NCBI GenBank assembly: GCA_015345905.1
Contig: JADDTR010000014.1
Span: 124,001 to 188,000 of the forward strand
Reading direction: 5' to 3'
Origin: Aotearoamyces nothofagi
Taxonomy: Eukaryota; Ascomycota; Leotiomycetes; Leotiales; Tympanidaceae
DNA length: 64,000 nucleotides
A program made the translations under genes and the position numbers. Each line of letters begins with the position of its first letter. Position 1 is the first letter of the stretch. The notes under the pieces were generated by a model. That model worked only from the letters and a program-made list of their open reading frames with translations. It searched no databases and was not told the DNA's origin. Below are positions 12,216-22,100 of the stretch, in pieces.

Positions 12216-12959
12216 ATTCTTGCAACCTCAGACCCAGGCCAGGAGTTTGATAGAAGCTCTATCAACTATTTCCAAGTCCTAGCAGCTTCTTATTAGTTGT
12301 AAATCAATTCTCAAACGCGTTCTTGATGGAATGGCCCCAGTTGGTTGAGGTAATCGATTAAGTTGGAGCGAGTGAAGTAGTTAAGGGAGTGGTACTGTGA
12401 AATCAGTCCAAGGCGCGAGAATATATGAACCCGTCGCGTAATATTTGGGACGAGACCAATCTGCTACGGCGACCGATTCATGCAACAACAGCTAAATCAC
12501 GTGGATTTCCCTCCTTTTTGACTTGGCTAACACAGATCTCCACGAGTTTTTGGTATTGCAGTTATTTATGTTCAGATATTTTATTTAGAGCTGTGTAATA
12601 AAGCTATGCAAAACATTTTGGACGTTTAAGTGAATTTTGTATGATGATTCCCATGATCTCATTCGTGCACTGTCTTATCCGCCTCTTCTTTATCAGCCTC
12701 TTTTTGCGCAGACAACAAATCAAACATTCGACCACTCTCTCCTAGGCCAGATCCTAACACATCTTTAATCATCAAAGACAAAGGGAAGGCTCGATAACCC
12801 GATCTACTCAGAACACTCCACGACCACCGTAGCCACACAAGACAAAGATTTGCCAACTTGTCCCCCGCGACCGATCGTCGAGCGACCCCCGCAATTAAAC
12901 TCGCCCATCTCAGACATTATATCTTACGTGTCCCGGTCTGAAGGACAAGCATAGCCGCC
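12216..12959. promoter_or_regulatory. Divergent promoter region, ISWI / HAPSTR1-like
   Basis: About 740 bp between divergent starts. The + gene has a strong start context (GCCGCCATGG at 12954-12963). Small open frames on the minus strand (for example 12659-12856) have no recognisable features. Nothing else identified. Confidence 0.5.
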
Positions 12960-13781
12960 ATGGACTCGATGAGGAGTTTAAACACTTCTCTTCCTGGAAC
13001 ATCCCCTCCTAAGCAACAAGCACCAGATCCCCCAGAACAACTTCTCCAGGCCTTCAAGGCCGCAGCCCTATCAGTTACGAAGCTATACAAGATAGCTGCC
13101 CTCGACCAGACTGGGGCCAGATTAGCAGGCTATCAAGATGCTCTAGATGAGTTGCTATCCTTTTTAGATAAGGAAGACATAGGACTCAGCGATGGAGAAG
13201 GGTGGAGAATTCGGAGATGGGCTACCGAACGGTTAGATGGCAGAGATACAGTACCGCAGAACGCAGAGAGCGATGATGAGGCTGAGAAGCCAGAGCGAGG
13301 CTCTTCTCCAGTCATGCAAAGGAGTCAAAGTGCCACCAATTTATCTACGACGATGAGCTCACCAGTGCGGACAGAGTCTGCGCCGCCAGCCAGCACACTT
13401 CCTCCGATCACGGAGAATCAACCAACAATGCTACCTCCTACCAGCACCTTCAACTTCCGATCATCACATCAGTATCCTCAAGATACTGATATGGTTCTTT
13501 CTGATCACGAATCGTCAGATAGCAACCGTGCAACGACATTCGATACCTCTGTGGTATCAAACCCAACACCAGCTGCATCTATTACCATCTCACGCCCCGG
13601 TCGGACAGCATCAAGACACAACAACCAAGGAAATAGGCATATCTCAAGAACTACAGGCACAATTGGTAGAGGTGCAGGTCAGAAGAGAAAAATTAACTAC
13701 GGTGAATTTTTCGATATTGGCAATTTAGGGCACGGAAAGGAGGGTTTTGGTGGGGGCGGAAAGCGGGGTAGGTTTGCTTGA
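12960..13781 (+). CDS. HAPSTR1/TAPR1-like (C16orf72, former DUF4588) protein
   Basis: Single-exon gene, 273 residues, with GCCGCC directly before the ATG. Residues about 25-95 carry the family signature: LLQAFKAAALSVTKLYK, then a stretch ending GYQDALDELLSFLDKE, then GEGWRIRRWATERLDG. This corresponds to the animal C16orf72 (HAPSTR1/TAPR1) domain, a partner of the ubiquitin ligase HUWE1 in stress responses; the animal function is known only for that family and its transfer to fungi is inference. The middle is Ser/Thr/Pro-rich and disordered. The C terminus ends in a basic GQKRKINYGEFFDIGNLG segment and a Gly-rich GKRGRFA tail, suggesting nuclear location. Confidence 0.75.
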   Translation: MDSMRSLNTSLPGTSPPKQQAPDPPEQLLQAFKAAALSVTKLYKIAALDQTGARLAGYQDALDELLSFLDKEDIGLSDGEGWRIRRWATERLDGRDTVPQNAESDDEAEKPERGSSPVMQRSQSATNLSTTMSSPVRTESAPPASTLPPITENQPTMLPPTSTFNFRSSHQYPQDTDMVLSDHESSDSNRATTFDTSVVSNPTPAASITISRPGRTASRHNNQGNRHISRTTGTIGRGAGQKRKINYGEFFDIGNLGHGKEGFGGGGKRGRFA

Positions 13782-14059
13782 AGGATTTACATCTATTATC
13801 ACTGCGAAACAGCCTCGTATTTTGGGGTGTTTCCACCTAAGCTTGCCTGCAACCGTGGTTAGCATCGAGCGTTTTTTTTTTTACATGAATTAACGATTCA
13901 TTTGTAGCATTCACATGGAGCACTGGATGAGGGCGAATGTTGAGGTCTCTTAGATAGAAAGCCTCCTACTGCATTGCAACGGCGCGGGAATCGGGTAGAA
14001 TGTTAAGAGTCATCTGGTCAGTTGCCTATAGGTCTAAGATCGAGTGACATCCAACAGTC

Positions 14060-14950
14060 CTAATATATACTCCTTAAACACTCTATTTGGAACACATGTT
14101 GTAGAATGTGATATTGACTAGAATTTTATAAAAGACCTAAGTTCATTTTTAGTAAATATTATTACAGCAGATATAATTAGAGGTTTTAGAACTTGAGAAG
14201 AGTACTATTTTTAATCTTTTAATCTTTTAATCTTTTAATAACCTTATATTTTTGGTTTTTGGTTTTGAATTTTTTGATTCAGCGATTGAATATTTTATCT
14301 AATTTCTAATTGTTAGTATTCAATACCAATCAATTTAAATAGTATCTATCTAGTTATAATATATTCTTATTCTTCTCTAAGTTTCCAATTATAATTTTTT
14401 TTAACTATTACTATACTCTCTTTATTAAACTCAGTATCAAAGTCAACAAAGTTAATAGTTTAATATATTTTATAAGTAAATTGTCTATATAGACAGACTG
14501 TCTAAAAATTATATAAATACAACTCTTAAACTATAAGTTAGAATACTACTATCAATTAAAATAGTAGCCTCTTTTCAAGAGAGTAGAATAGTTCTTACTA
14601 TCTAAACAATTGAATAATATTAGACTTGAAGTATTTAGAATATAGTAAGCTTGTATAATATATTATAAAAAATACTATATAATTGGTTTTATAGAATATC
14701 TTTATAATACAATAGTTTATCCAATTTAAGAAAGCTAACTCTATATAAAGAAACAGCTATTATTTAATATACTATCAATTTAGATTTATATAGATTTATA
14801 TCTTAGTATTTGTTAGAAGTTGAAGCTTTCTAGTAGTCTAAATATAGACCTCTACTAGTTAGTAAATAGGTACCAATGTACTCTAGAACCTTTCTAAAAA
14901 TTAAGCAACTATTTCAACAATTACTATATTATATAACTTGAGTCAAAATA
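14060..14950. repeat. AT-rich block, possible RIP-degraded repeat
   Basis: About 0.9 kb with very low GC by eye, dense TATA/TTAA/CTAT words and no coding potential in any frame, embedded between ordinary genes. Short near-palindromes occur, for example ctactatc...atagtag at about 14546-14568. The appearance fits a repeat remnant mutated by RIP, but no family can be recognised and no terminal repeats are evident. Confidence 0.5.
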
Positions 14951-14960
14951 CTCTATGAAT

Positions 14961-15020
14961 ACTCCACTCCATTCCTTGGCACTCCGCTCCACTCCTTGGC
15001 ACTCCACTCCACTCCACTCA
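14961..15020. repeat. CACTCC-type tandem repeat with flanking inverted pair
   Basis: Degenerate repeats of ACTCC/CACTCC followed by an inverted pair GGCACTCCA (14998-15006) and TGGAGTGCC (15021-15029) that could form a hairpin in the 5' region of the HAD gene. An upstream in-frame ATG at 14955 would translate this repeat, which argues against that start. Confidence 0.7.
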
Positions 15021-15116
15021 TGGAGTGCCCCCGCCTACCGGCCGAGCTTCAATATCTCTTCCATCCCTCGATCCATCCCAAAGTCCTATATCGGGCTACA
15101 TTTGAGGGCCGTAAGC

Positions 15117-16268
15117 ATGGCGACACCAGTATCCCGGTCAACTCCGAGGAGATTTGCTCCTCTGAAAGATGGCGCGCAAGTCGAAAATGGGACTCAGGTA
15201 CTGAAGGGAATCGTGTTTGATGTTGATGGGACACTATGGTAAGTCTAAGGTCTTCTCTTCTTTGTTGTGGTCGTGGTGTTCGGGGTGCAATGCGGCTTCA
15301 GATAAGTCAAGTATGAACCCGTATGCACGATTGAACGTACTGAAAGGTCATCAATGACTACTATTCTATGATTTACGCCGGAAGAAATATTATATTGTGT
15401 CGCCAAATGGCTGTTTCAATATCTAACCTGCCGCCGGCGACCGGCAAGAGACCCGTGACTAACGGATCGTAGTGAACCCCAAAACTACATGTTTGCACAA
15501 ATGCGCTCTGCAGTTGGCATTCCAAAAAGCAGCGATATTCTCGATCATATTTATGCACTTCCTCATGCCGAGCAAGAGGAGGCCATGGAAAAGATCCGTA
15601 ACGTTGAAAGAGCGGCCATGGCATCCCAAGCTCCGCAACCGGGCTTGGACAAGCTGATGACCTACATTGAGTCCAAAGGTTTACCAAAGGGTATATGTAC
15701 TAGGAATTTTGAGACACCTGTTTTTCATTTGCTTGAGAAGTTCCTCGAGGGAAAGGAGTTTCATCCTGTGGTGACTCGCTCATTTAGGCCTCCTGTGAGA
15801 TATCCCAAGCGTTCCTGATTTCTTTGCTAGAGAGAGTCATTAGGCATGATTAAGCTTAGAACGTGCCAAAGAGCTAACGATACTCCGGGAGCTTCAAGAA
15901 GCCAGATCCAGCAGGCATTCTACATATTGCCAAGAGCTGGGGATTTGAGAACGGAAAGGATTTAATCATGGTAAGGTTTCTCTTCTTGGTATTAGTGTAT
16001 GTTATTGATAGGTGTTATATAGGTGGGCGATTCGATTGACGACATGACGGCCGGATTCCGTGCTGGGGCAGCTACCGTACTGCTTGTCAACGAAGTCAAT
16101 GCTCATATTGCAACCCATGAGCATACTGATCTAGTCATTCGTCGTTTGGATGAATTGATCGATGTGTTGGAGGAGGGGTTTGTCGGACGTGTCTTAAGTG
16201 ACGACGAGACAAGCGATACCCATCGACGAGCTGAGGAGGTTTTGAGGGCGAATCATATGGAGGCATAG
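15117..16268 (+). CDS. HAD-superfamily hydrolase (phosphatase-like)
   Basis: Four exons, 15117..15238, 15473..15794, 15899..15970 and 16023..16268, give 253 residues. Motif I is DVDGTLC (nucleophile Asp35, acid Asp37; the last codon is split by intron 1). Motif III is probably the Lys of RPPKPDPAG, restored across intron 2. Motif IV is GDSIDDMTAG (Asp175, Asp178/179). A helical cap (about residues 42-100) fits subfamily I, like phosphoglycolate or pseudouridine-5'-phosphatases, but the substrate cannot be told. Intron 2 uses an unusual CAAG acceptor. I chose the ATG at 15117 over the in-frame ATG at 14955 because the extra residues are translated repeat. The gene converges on MRM1. Confidence 0.85.
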
Positions 16269-16464
16269 ATATTGCTAATTTTTAGAAGACATCACAGGAA
16301 GCAAGGCGCTGATGATGGATGCTATTTTGTAATCACTTGTTAGTGAGCGACAAAAGCCTATTAAGTATTTGGTACGGAAGTACAGTTGTTTGCAGGTACA
16401 GATTGGGGTATCTTTATACTACATATAAAATACATATATATACAGATGTGTGGTGGCAATCTAA

Positions 16465-18477
16465 CTAAAAAAGATCTCTCCTCGGTCTAGAGCTCACTTG
16501 AACTCTTTGCTTGGAGTTTGAAGCGGCTTGGTTACTCTTCCTCAAGAAAGCATTACACAGAATACCAGTAGCTACACTAACATTCAAACTGTCAACACCT
16601 CCGCTGTACCCGTTGCCTTGGATTGCGAGCTCGATGTCAGCCTTACTCCTCAGATTCCACCTGAGACCCTCGCCTTCATTTCCAAGCATCAGGATACAGG
16701 GATCATGCTCTAAAGGATCTTCAAGCTCGTCGGTAGTGATAGATGGGGGAATACTCGAATCTCTCTTGCTAGATGGCGCAACAGCGGCGTAGACTTTCCA
16801 CCCTGCTAGCTTAGAATCTGTGATAAACCCAGCAGGTTTGTTCACGGAAAATAAAGTGACATTCTCTGAAGCGCCTGCAGATGCTTTCAGTACGACTGGT
16901 GTGAATGATGCACTGTTGCGGTTCGAGATTGCAATGGCAGTGACACCGAGAAACGAGGCAGTACGAATGATGCCACCAAGGTTTCCGGGATCGAGGATAC
17001 TGTCTAAAAGAAGAATAAATGGCTTTCGGCCTTGCGTATTCTCATAGACAGGGATGAAGCTCGTAGTTCCATTAACATCAGCTTCTTCGCGAGATTGGTA
17101 ATCCAATGAAACAGTGAAACCAGCCTGATTGTTCTCTGAGGAGAGCTCGCCTAGACTAGTTATTGGAAGTCTAGGAAGAGGAGATGCCTCTAGAATGTAA
17201 CCGTTATGAGGTCGACCCCCGCTCATCTTGTCCATGAGACGTATCCAATCAGAGTTCACATGAACAACGTTGACGCGATTCTTCTTTGCTAGTCGCTCAA
17301 TACCAGCATCCCGATCCGCATTGTCGCGGTTCTCGCCTGTGTATATGTATAGCTTATATAATTTCCGTCTTGGATTGCGCTGAGATCGAAGAGCAGCTTC
17401 AACTACTGATGTGCCATAAAGGAACTCTGAAGCAGGAGTAGTATATGGGATAGAGAGAGGAAGTCGGTTGTCCATAGTTTGAGTAAAAGCAGGCCGTACA
17501 GTTGGGCTATCAGCCTCTCGTCTCCCTGAGAAAGGTACCTGATTCTCAGGCTGAGAAGAAGTCAACCTATCATTGTTGGCACCTTTATAATGTTCGGATT
17601 CATTGGGAAATTTGTATGGTGTCCGGACTGCATCAGAAAAGGATTTCGGACCTTTCGAAGTTCTAGCAAGGTATGCAAGTCGGCTGGCACTTAACTTTGT
17701 ACCGTCAGGGTTTCTCTGAATCTCCATTCGATCAGATTCAGCAGCTCTTCTAGTGGCATCGGATATTTGAGGCTTTATTCGTCCAGCATAACTCGGACGT
17801 CCATCTTCTGGCTTGTTTTTCCTGATAGAGAGCCCACCTTCACGATATTGCTCCGAATTTGTCCTTACGCCGGAGTCAGCGGCTCGCCCAGGCATCTCAT
17901 ACCTTCTACGTCCAATAAGCCTGGAGCTACTCTCAGCCGAATCGCGCGATCTGCTAGATAAGTCATTCCTGCGAAACCGACTTGAAGACACCACCCTTTC
18001 CTCTATCAGTTGTTGCTTTACCAAGCTTCGCTTTCCAAAACTCGAATCCGGATCGTGGAATCGAGCAGCGCGCGACCGTCGAGGCGGAGGGTCGCGGTCA
18101 TCTTTTATTTCTCTCTTCCCTCGTCGTAGGCGTGCCGCAGATTCTGATTCTATGGCATCGCTGCCAAACTTATTGCTGCTGTCACCTCTCCAACCCTCCC
18201 TCGTCATCTTCGATTGAATTCCCGTAAGATCGGGCTCCGCAGTTCGTCGGACTGGGCCATCGCGCCTAGAGGCATCGCCTCCGAAACCATTGCTACTCTT
18301 TTCTTGATATCTCTCCTTCCCTCTGAAACCAACGCCCTTTGACCGACGAAGGCCACGCCCAATCGCGGAGTTCAGCGAGGCGGCTCTTGACGATCGTAAT
18401 GCTGGATATAACAAATGCAACGCAATAGATCTTGGCCGCAAGCTATAACTGCCTCCAAACGGAACAAATTTGTTCAT
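16465..18477 (-). CDS. MRM1: Mitochondrial 21S/large rRNA 2'-O-ribose methyltransferase (SpoU class)
   Basis: Single exon, 670 residues. The C-terminal SPOUT/SpoU domain (about 485-655) has all three motifs: LLDSILDPGNLGGIIRTA (motif 1, about 490-507), ILMLGNEGEGL (motif 2) and SLNVSVATGILC (motif 3), which form the knotted SAM site. An upstream substrate-binding domain (about 355-430) has the YGTSVVEAALRS start typical of the family. The N-terminal 60 residues are Arg/Ser/Ala-rich with few acids, a plausible mitochondrial presequence. The family methylates a conserved G in the peptidyl-transferase loop of mitochondrial large rRNA. The roughly 280-residue polar, Arg/Ser-rich linker is much longer than in yeast Mrm1 (412 residues) and looks disordered. 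Confidence 0.9.
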   Translation of the reverse strand: MNKFVPFGGSYSLRPRSIALHLLYPALRSSRAASLNSAIGRGLRRSKGVGFRGKERYQEKSSNGFGGDASRRDGPVRRTAEPDLTGIQSKMTREGWRGDSSNKFGSDAIESESAARLRRGKREIKDDRDPPPRRSRAARFHDPDSSFGKRSLVKQQLIEERVVSSSRFRRNDLSSRSRDSAESSSRLIGRRRYEMPGRAADSGVRTNSEQYREGGLSIRKNKPEDGRPSYAGRIKPQISDATRRAAESDRMEIQRNPDGTKLSASRLAYLARTSKGPKSFSDAVRTPYKFPNESEHYKGANNDRLTSSQPENQVPFSGRREADSPTVRPAFTQTMDNRLPLSIPYTTPASEFLYGTSVVEAALRSQRNPRRKLYKLYIYTGENRDNADRDAGIERLAKKNRVNVVHVNSDWIRLMDKMSGGRPHNGYILEASPLPRLPITSLGELSSENNQAGFTVSLDYQSREEADVNGTTSFIPVYENTQGRKPFILLLDSILDPGNLGGIIRTASFLGVTAIAISNRNSASFTPVVLKASAGASENVTLFSVNKPAGFITDSKLAGWKVYAAVAPSSKRDSSIPPSITTDELEDPLEHDPCILMLGNEGEGLRWNLRSKADIELAIQGNGYSGGVDSLNVSVATGILCNAFLRKSNQAASNSKQRVQVSSRPRRDLF

Positions 18478-19151
18478 TTCATCAGCTTGGACTTCTCTGC
18501 CTTAATATCCCGTTGCAACAGCTTTTCCTGGCCGAGCTTGAAAGTGATCCATAAACTTTCTTAGCGGCGGGTGTTCCCGCACCGGCCCAAGGACAGCACC
18601 AAACCTGTGCGTACCTGCCTGTTGTACAGTACCTTACAGCAGTAATTCAGATGTTCAGACACTAAATACTTAACGGCTCTTCTGAATGCTAGACTGTGTA
18701 GTTTTTATATTTGTACGGAACACCCGTTCTCCCCTATAAACAAATGAAACTATCAGGTTAAAAGCTTAATGATAAGGTAGTAAGTAGCATGCTTGTTGGG
18801 CGGAAGTGGAAAATGGGAAGTGCCGCCGTGCATGCGCCGGCTGAACACGCTTGTCGCGTCTCACGACCTTTGATGTTCAGAGGCCGTGTTTTGCGCGTTT
18901 TGCATTCAGATGAAGAGGAAGAGCTGGTTCTCAGAGTATGCAGCCCCATACATTCCGCCAACATTGTAGCCTCTATGTTTTGAAGCTTTAGCTTACAGGG
19001 CGTGAACGGTGAGTGTGCAATCGCCATAGTAGAAGAATAGACGAAGTTGCTGACGACAAGTAGATCGATCGTGTTGGAGCTGTGAAGACCTGCCGCACCT
19101 AATCAACCAATCTAGCTATTGCCAATCATCATCATATAGGTACGGAGAAGC
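18478..19151. promoter_or_regulatory. Divergent promoter region, MRM1 / Mit1-like
   Basis: About 670 bp between divergent starts. Short frames on both strands (for example 18789-18983 +) show no recognisable features. No clear regulatory motif identified. Confidence 0.5.
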
Positions 19152-22100
19152 ATGGCTTTTGATGATGTTTTGTCTGCAAGTTCTCCGGACGAGCTACAAC
19201 TCTCAGATCTTTCATCAGTGACGGGAGAAGAGCAGATAAAGTCCAATGGATATCCACAGCATGAACCGAGATTGCCGGGCAATACAGAGCTAGATGCGAA
19301 TTCCATAAAGCAGGTTGATTCAAACAGTGACGGGCTTTACATAATTGAGGTCCATGTGCCGACTCCCCAGCAGCCGGAGCAGTATAAGCGGTTTGAAGAA
19401 GATACTACAGTCGATCGTGTTCTGTCAGAAGTCCGACGCCCAGGAAATGCACTGTGGTATAGGATTGCATTTGTTGATGGTAGAGAAAAGGATGTGAGTG
19501 AATTCGAGTCTCTATTTGGTTTTACTGAGGAAGTAAGACTGCTCTAGCGTATTTATAGGCTCTCTGTGCTCTCGGGACAGCTCCTATTTCTATACTTCCA
19601 TCATAAACCATCTACACTTCTCTTATTCTTCACCTTAAGTTCACAATTTTATCAATCTATTTGGCCTAGAAGATTTAGTCTTAAGCTGGCCGGTGATTTA
19701 CTCAAGATATTGATTGGTAGATTTTTCCTATCAGTAAGAGCACCCCTTGATAAAAGACCGACTGAGTGCTCTGGGTTCTCAACAAAGGCTATTCTTATTA
19801 CCAGTGGTACCGAGAACGTCACATCTTATATGTGAATCCACAACTGGCCCAGCTTCTCACTTCCTTCCAATCACTACTCCTCTGCTACCTCGCGCTTTCT
19901 TGCGATTGTCTCGACTCTCTCTTTGATACATATCAACTCCCTTACTCTTTATTCTTAATCTGCTCTACTTTACATAATACTTGAACTAATACTGAATATT
20001 AAATTATTAGGTATCATTTGATAGACTCTTGGACCTACGCAACGGGCGGAACGCGCTAGATATCTACAACAGCGAAGACGAAGACGACCAGTCATCTTCA
20101 CCTGAGACTATTCGACGGCGTCGAGATAGATCTACAGCACAGGCAAGCATGTCTTCGCATACAGGAGGAAAACGAACGCGCACTCAAGCACGCAATATTG
20201 GCTTCGTTGACGTTTCCAAAGTCCATTTTGGATCTGAAGAAGACGATGATCCGTCTACTTCCAAATCTGATGCGAAGAGACGGCGCATAGGCCGATCACG
20301 AAGCTCGTTACGCCTAAATTCTGGACCAGAACATGGCCATACAAGAGGTAGCCTCCAAATATCTAGTTTTGTATCTGATGATGATTCTTCAGAAGATCAA
20401 AGGAGAGCCCCCGAATCTCGTTCATTAAGCGGCCGAGGCATCCAACCAACACGAGGTGGCCTTAACAATGGTCGGGTAACTCGTTCAACAGATGGCAATA
20501 AATATCAGAAATTAAACCAACCGCGTCCTGGTGTAGTCGGCAAAGATCTCGAAGATAGTGTCGATATTGACGAGTTAGCTGACAGTGATGGAGAGAGCGA
20601 TGTTGACACCGTATATGTTGCTTCTAAACTTAGATTTCGTGATCATGGAAGATCTGGACGCGATCGTGGTAGGCCTACAAAGAATGCGAAGAAGAATCCT
20701 AGCATGAGACGCTCAAGGCTTTTCACGAGGCGTGGTTCGGACATAACTGATTCATCGTCACCGGAGAGACAAGGGCTATTTCGCCGTTCTGGTAGAACTA
20801 CTAAGACGACTAAGAGCATGAGAGAACATATGGAAGACGAAGAGATGTTCGCAGACGATGCTTCTGGTGATGCAGGATTGAAAACCATTAGTGTTCGAGA
20901 AGTCTTCAAACCTCTTTCTGTGCAATCGCACTTCCGAGCCATCCATAATAGGCGCTGTGATGTGTGCTCTGGCCTCGAAATGGCTTCTAACAAGGGACCA
21001 AGCCCGCTCATTTGTTGCCAAGGCTGCTCTACGACAATCCATAAGGTCTGCCTAGGCAATCGTAGCGGTCGGGACCACATGGTCACGAAAGTTGACGAGG
21101 ATGACTTTGTATTGCAGTGTCGTCGATGCATTGGCATTGCTACGAAAAAGGATAATACAGCACCACATCTAGATGTCTGCCAAGTGTGCAAGCAGCCTGG
21201 AGCGGCATGTGCTGTCTTCTCTCCGAAGAAGACATCTAAGCAAGAAGAAAAACTGCGCCAGGAGAATGATGGAACTGACCCTATTACCATTGTTGATCCT
21301 GGACTTATCAACAACGCCACCCTCGTTCTATTTCGTTGCGCCAACTGTCAACGCGGCTTTCACTTCGAACACCTTCCGCCCCTTACTAAACGCTCGGTAC
21401 TAGCATCAGATGATGTGGAAGAGACTCGTGACCATCGCTTTGCCGAGTACCAGAAAGAATGGAACTGCAAAGATTGTCGAGATGCCCTAGGCAAAGTCCA
21501 AACCCTTGTAGCATGGAGACCAGCGGATGTTGAAAAGTACGTACCTGGCCATACTTTGGATATGCTCAACGAAGACGAGAAAGAATATCTTATTAAATGG
21601 GAAGGCCAGTCTTACTATCGCTGTACTTGGATGTCCGGTGCTTGGGTCTGGGGCGTGACAGTTGCGGTAATGCGGAATGCTTTCGCTCGTCGCGAGGAAG
21701 GCATCAATCTTCTGCCGAAAATGAACGTGGAGGATGCAATCCCTGAGGAGTTTCTCCGAATAGAGATCGTAATGGATGTCAGGTATTCTAGTCGCGTCAA
21801 CACACACACTGAAGAGATTGATAAAGCTAGGATCAAAGAAGTGGACGAGGTATTCGTGAAGTTTCAAGGACTTGGCTATGACGAAGTAGTCTGGGAACAT
21901 CCTCCGAGTCCGAACGAAACCGAACGTTGGGCCGACTTCGTTGCCGCTTACAATGAATACATCGCAGGCAAGTACTTTAAACAACCACCGCTACGAATGA
22001 AGGAACGCGTTCAAGAGTACCGGGGTCTAAACTTCCAAAAGAAGGTTCTCATGAATGAACAGCCATCGAGTATGACAGGTGGTAAAATGATGCCTTACCA

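Larger units (their letters stand above)
13782..15116. other. Intergenic region, largely AT-rich relic DNA
   Basis: About 1.3 kb. 13782-14050 is ordinary 3' flank. From about 14060 to 14950 the sequence becomes strongly AT-rich with many TA dinucleotides and no usable frame (listed separately). 14961-15020 is a CACTCC-type tandem repeat next to the HAD gene start. Confidence 0.6.

Noticed and set aside
14955-15116. Upstream start (54 residues longer) for the HAD hydrolase
   Set aside because: The extension is a translated CACTCC tandem repeat (Ser/Thr/Pro/His), while the ATG at 15117 leads straight into the conserved domain.
20643-21344. 233-codon minus-strand frame within the Mit1-like gene
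   Set aside because: Antisense to well-supported PHD-finger coding sequence.
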